Assembly (NCBI GenBank): GCA_000973525.1
Contig: CP004391.1
Coordinates: forward strand, 1,326,001 to 1,390,000
From: Pasteurella multocida subsp. multocida OH4807
GTDB lineage: Bacteria > Pseudomonadota > Gammaproteobacteria > Enterobacterales > Pasteurellaceae
Length of the DNA: 64,000 bases
Reading direction: 5' to 3'
The position numbers and the translations under genes are program-made. The first letter of the stretch is position 1, and each line of letters opens with the position of its first letter. This document shows, piece by piece, positions 62,520-64,000 of the stretch. The notes under the pieces are model-generated. The model saw nothing but the letters and a program-made list of their open reading frames with translations, ran no database searches and was not told the DNA's origin.

Positions 62520-62560
62520 ATGAAAAAACACTCGTGAGAACACGAGTGCCATCAGAGGGG
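62520..62560 (-). terminator. REP-like palindrome D, probable terminator of the AIPR gene
   Basis: Minus strand GGCACTCGTGTTCTCACGAGTG followed by TTTTTT: a 7-8-bp stem with a T-run just past the AIPR stop. It is also the second copy of palindrome A. Confidence 0.75.
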
Positions 62561-62577
62561 ATATTCAATTATAGATC

Positions 62578-64000
62578 CTAAGGAGCTATTATTTTTGCTT
62601 TAAAATCACTAAATATAGAAGTGTTATATTTACTTGTTGATTTAACTAGAGAATTAAACATAGCCACAGCTTTCTCAATTTCTGCATTATTAGTTAAACC
62701 AGATTTAATAGCTGGATTTAAATGTTCAACAAATGGTAATAGAACATCTAGAATATTAGCCCAAATTTGTCTAGCTATCACTGGAGAGCATTCTTTTCCA
62801 AAAGATATTCTAAATAAATTTGGAATAGAACGTTCTAATATGCTTTCTAGGCTATATGAGATAGCGTATGTTACTAAATATATAGCACCACGCTGACGTA
62901 AGAATGATAATAATTTTTCCTCATCTCTAGTTAAATTTGTCTTATATTGTAGATTTTTCTTTTTTTCTTCAATAGCTTTTACTAAACTATAGCAACAAAC
63001 TATATGAGCAGCTTTAGTATTATCATTAAAAAGCTTATCGTATATTTTGTTATTAATCCAAATTCCAGCTTTCTTATTATATGCTGTTATCGGTTCGCCA
63101 TGGAAAGCTGCTAGAGCTTGTCCTACCGCATAGGAACCTAATAAATTTGGTTTTCTACGAATAATATCACTAGAACTTCCGCGTCTTCCTCCTTCATATT
63201 CTGCTTCTGGTATATGATTAAACTCCTCTTTTAACCGTCTTTGAACCTTATCTGTACTTCTAAAATCTGCAGCTTCAACTTTATTTTGACTATTATTATA
63301 TCTAATAATATTATCTATTAGATTTATAGATGAGTCAGTAACAGCAATTATCCTAGCTTGTACTAATGCTTTATTATCTGGTAGTTTTTTTAAAGAGCCG
63401 ATTGCACCCGTTGTTTGTGCTCCATTTACAATAGATATTCCTTGAAGTTTTATGCTCTTGTTCTTAATTTCATAAGAGTGAGTTAAAATGGTTAATCCAT
63501 TGTTATATACCCAAAAATTATTTGAATCTTCTTCAGCTGTTTTCTTAATTCCATTATTAATATTAGAATCTGACTTGCGAGATCCTAAATAATCTCTAAT
63601 ATTAGCAGAAAACATTTTTGTTTTATGCTTTTTATACAAACTAGCCAACTGCCTTAACTGTATAGCAGTTGAATAAGACTCCCAAGTATCTTGCTTTATT
63701 TCATATCCACCATTAATAGTAAGATCTATCTCATCACTTATCAATATAGGAGTTTCACACCTTTCATACCAAGTTTGTAATGTATTATGACCAACTTCTT
63801 TTGAAATAGTTTGGATATTTATACTAGGAAATTCTTGAGACAGAATAGTTATTGCAGTTTGTTCTACTGTAATTAGTTCATTTTCAACATAATGTGATTC
63901 TGAAAGATTATGAACATACCATAAATATAACCTATCAATATGATTCTGTTTAATTGCGTTACGCAAATTTATTGCTGCTGATTTAATTCTTTCGGGTACT
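62578..64000 (-). CDS. AIPR-family protein, 5' part beyond the window
   Basis: At least 473 codons in an open frame that reaches the right edge without a stop; the start is outside. SANIRDYLGSRKSDSNINNG (about 150 residues into the visible part), FWVYNNGLTIL and ISIVNGAQTTGAI match the AIPR (abortive infection phage resistance) domain. The composition is AT-rich and Lys/Asn/Ile-rich, unlike the housekeeping genes. It sits beside decayed DNA with REP-like repeats and a RAYT remnant. Antiphage activity is suggested by the family name, not shown here. A TTG at 63966 is not a convincing start because the frame stays open beyond it. Confidence 0.8.
   Translation of the reverse strand, partial: VPERIKSAAINLRNAIKQNHIDRLYLWYVHNLSESHYVENELITVEQTAITILSQEFPSINIQTISKEVGHNTLQTWYERCETPILISDEIDLTINGGYEIKQDTWESYSTAIQLRQLASLYKKHKTKMFSANIRDYLGSRKSDSNINNGIKKTAEEDSNNFWVYNNGLTILTHSYEIKNKSIKLQGISIVNGAQTTGAIGSLKKLPDNKALVQARIIAVTDSSINLIDNIIRYNNSQNKVEAADFRSTDKVQRRLKEEFNHIPEAEYEGGRRGSSSDIIRRKPNLLGSYAVGQALAAFHGEPITAYNKKAGIWINNKIYDKLFNDNTKAAHIVCCYSLVKAIEEKKKNLQYKTNLTRDEEKLLSFLRQRGAIYLVTYAISYSLESILERSIPNLFRISFGKECSPVIARQIWANILDVLLPFVEHLNPAIKSGLTNNAEIEKAVAMFNSLVKSTSKYNTSIFSDFKAKIIAP

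Noticed and set aside
63934..63966. TTG at 63966 as start of the AIPR gene
   Set aside because: The reading frame continues open to the window edge, and the domain appears to need upstream sequence; the gene is simply cut.

Overview
The window looks like chromosome of a Pasteurellaceae bacterium, most likely Pasteurella multocida or a close relative. At least 21 exact copies of the 9-base uptake-signal core AAGTGCGGT (either strand) are present, typical of the Haemophilus/Pasteurella multocida group of naturally transformable species. The gene set agrees with this: bifunctional GshF, e(P4)-type lipoprotein phosphatase, FadL/OmpP1 porin and the thr operon. No rRNA, plasmid or intact prophage genes are visible.

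Layout. 1-1,107: start of the mra (division and cell wall) cluster on the minus strand, rsmH (cut by the window edge) and mraZ, with a promoter and four regularly spaced MraZ-type boxes. 1,108-9,680: CstA-family transporter, a small zinc-ribbon membrane protein, the arginine ABC transporter artPIQM with an ARG box, gmhA, hpt, pmbA and darP. 9,682-17,804: hflKC, a phosphopantetheinyl transferase and thrABC, preceded by a thrL leader peptide and attenuator that can be read base by base. 17,919-22,400: yggS followed by an accessory patch (a frameshifted gene, a decayed second copy of the yggS 3' end, an AT-rich P-loop NTPase of probable KAP type), then a DUF72 gene. 22,398-31,040: rnhA/dnaQ, two tRNA-Asp genes, a YedE-like transporter, der, ftsP-plsC, lpxH and small membrane proteins. 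31,045-40,600: gshF, an EamA transporter, dapA-bamC, bcp, luxS-purT, yqaBA and a stand-alone PRD-like protein. 40,764-41,149: two tRNA-Arg and one tRNA-Ser. 41,267-57,660: rep, a YceK-like lipoprotein, hel, polA, ogt-mutH-terC, fadL/yfcZ with a FadR-like operator, yidE, a YddA-like ABC exporter, a lipoprotein and a phosphohexomutase. 57,661-64,000: a second accessory patch with a PD-(D/E)XK nuclease, a membrane EEP-family phosphatase, a lipoprotein, then about 1.7 kb of decayed DNA (REP-like palindromes, an internally deleted RAYT transposase, a possible structured element, gene remnants) and an AIPR-family (abortive infection type) gene running off the right edge.

How the parts relate. Most genes are core housekeeping genes in arrangements also seen in enterobacteria (fadL/yfcZ divergent; mutH beside a TerC protein; dapA-bamC; yqaB-yqaA; plsC-ftsP; hflK-hflC). 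Regulation that can be read directly includes Thr/Ile attenuation of thrABC, an ARG box before artP, CRP-type sites before cstA and between hel and polA, a FadR-type site between fadL and yfcZ, and MraZ boxes. The most likely places for undescribed biology are the two accessory patches: the P-loop NTPase behind yggS, and the REP/RAYT/AIPR segment at the right end.
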